Source of the DNA: Butyricicoccus pullicaecorum DSM 23266
Lineage (GTDB): Bacteria; Bacillota; Clostridia; Oscillospirales; Butyricicoccaceae
Length of the DNA stretch: 64,000 nt
Direction: 5' to 3'
NCBI RefSeq assembly: GCF_900167005.1
Contig: NZ_FUXW01000002.1
Coordinates: 434,001 to 498,000, forward strand
This document shows positions 63,909 through 64,000 of the stretch, piece after piece. Position 1 is the first letter of the stretch. Every line of letters begins with the position of its first letter. A model generated the notes under the pieces. The model saw only the letters and a list, made by a program, of their open reading frames with translations, did not search any database and was not told the DNA's origin. The position numbers and the translations under genes are program-made.

Positions 63909-64000
63909 TTATGCGTCCAACTCCGCATGTGCTTGCCGCACGATGTCATCGATGTCGATTTCGTTCTCTTCCAGCGTCTTGCTCAGATAGCCCAAAAACT
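63909..64000 (-). CDS. C-terminal end of an unidentified protein (5' end outside window)
   Basis: Thirty codons are visible on the minus strand, beginning GYLSKTLEEN and closing with AHAELDA and a stop 12 bases before nadK. It is acidic and helical. In related genomes an rRNA methyltransferase (TlyA) or exonuclease VII gene often precedes nadK, but this tail does not identify either. Confidence 0.5.
   Translation of the reverse strand, partial: FLGYLSKTLEENEIDIDDIVRQAHAELDA

Overview
The window looks like a chromosome segment from a Gram-positive gut anaerobe of class Clostridia, perhaps order Oscillospirales. The evidence is a glmS ribozyme, RqcH, a SigH-like sigma factor, strong SigA-type promoters, AGGAGG ribosome binding sites and gene orders typical of the class. 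The genus cannot be fixed from the sequence alone.

Left part (1-9.7 kb): a minus-strand hexuronate operon, uxaC-uxuA-uxuB followed by a TRAP solute-binding lipoprotein that runs off the left edge. A divergent AraC regulator sits upstream. Next comes a five-gene minus-strand operon (acetyltransferase, flavodoxin-type reductase, alpha/beta hydrolase, cyclophilin-like lipoprotein, carboxymuconolactone decarboxylase-cupin fusion) read divergently from a LysR regulator.

Middle part (about 9.8-38.27 kb): a composite genomic island at the 3' end of guaA. It is bounded by a 135-bp direct repeat (9681-9815 and 38144-38278, 8 mismatches) that contains the last guaA codons (core CGAGTGGGAATRA), the same site used by Tn5801-type elements. 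Inside are, in order: a possible trace of a tyrosine integrase; a Shedu-type nuclease gene and the C-terminal fragment of a type ISP restriction-modification enzyme; a TetR/heavy-metal P1B-ATPase pair; a P2A-type cation ATPase behind a leader with an Asp-rich short ORF and a terminator-like hairpin; two large serine recombinases with accessory small proteins; a prophage lysis end (endolysin, holin, 5'-truncated GH18 tail protein); an AT-rich block with a two-component system, a DUF5050 lipoprotein and a second amidase/holin cassette; and a complete Tn7-like tnsA-tnsB-tnsC-tniQ operon. Upstream of tnsA lies a phased array of palindromes (CCCAAAAA...TTTTTGGG, about every 31 bp), and related sites occur inside tnsC.

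Right part (38.27-64 kb): ordinary core genes. These are guaA, an SLH-domain surface protein, rqcH, a Nif3-like gene, trmK, a DUF1858 gene, a zinc-ribbon gene, a SigH-like sigma factor, glmS with its self-cleaving ribozyme, glmM, ruvC-ruvA-ruvB, a COG4100 PLP enzyme, a secreted hypothetical, wecB, wecA/tagO, trpS, glpK, a DUF2007-like zinc-ribbon protein, tyrS, recN, argR, nadK and the end of one more gene. glmS and glmM are neighbours for UDP-GlcNAc precursor synthesis, and wecA/wecB use that product for surface polymers.

Base composition, judged by eye, changes sharply at the module joints: GC-rich for the serine recombinase/prophage block, AT-rich for 27.0-38.1 kb. This fits stepwise assembly of the island from unrelated sources.
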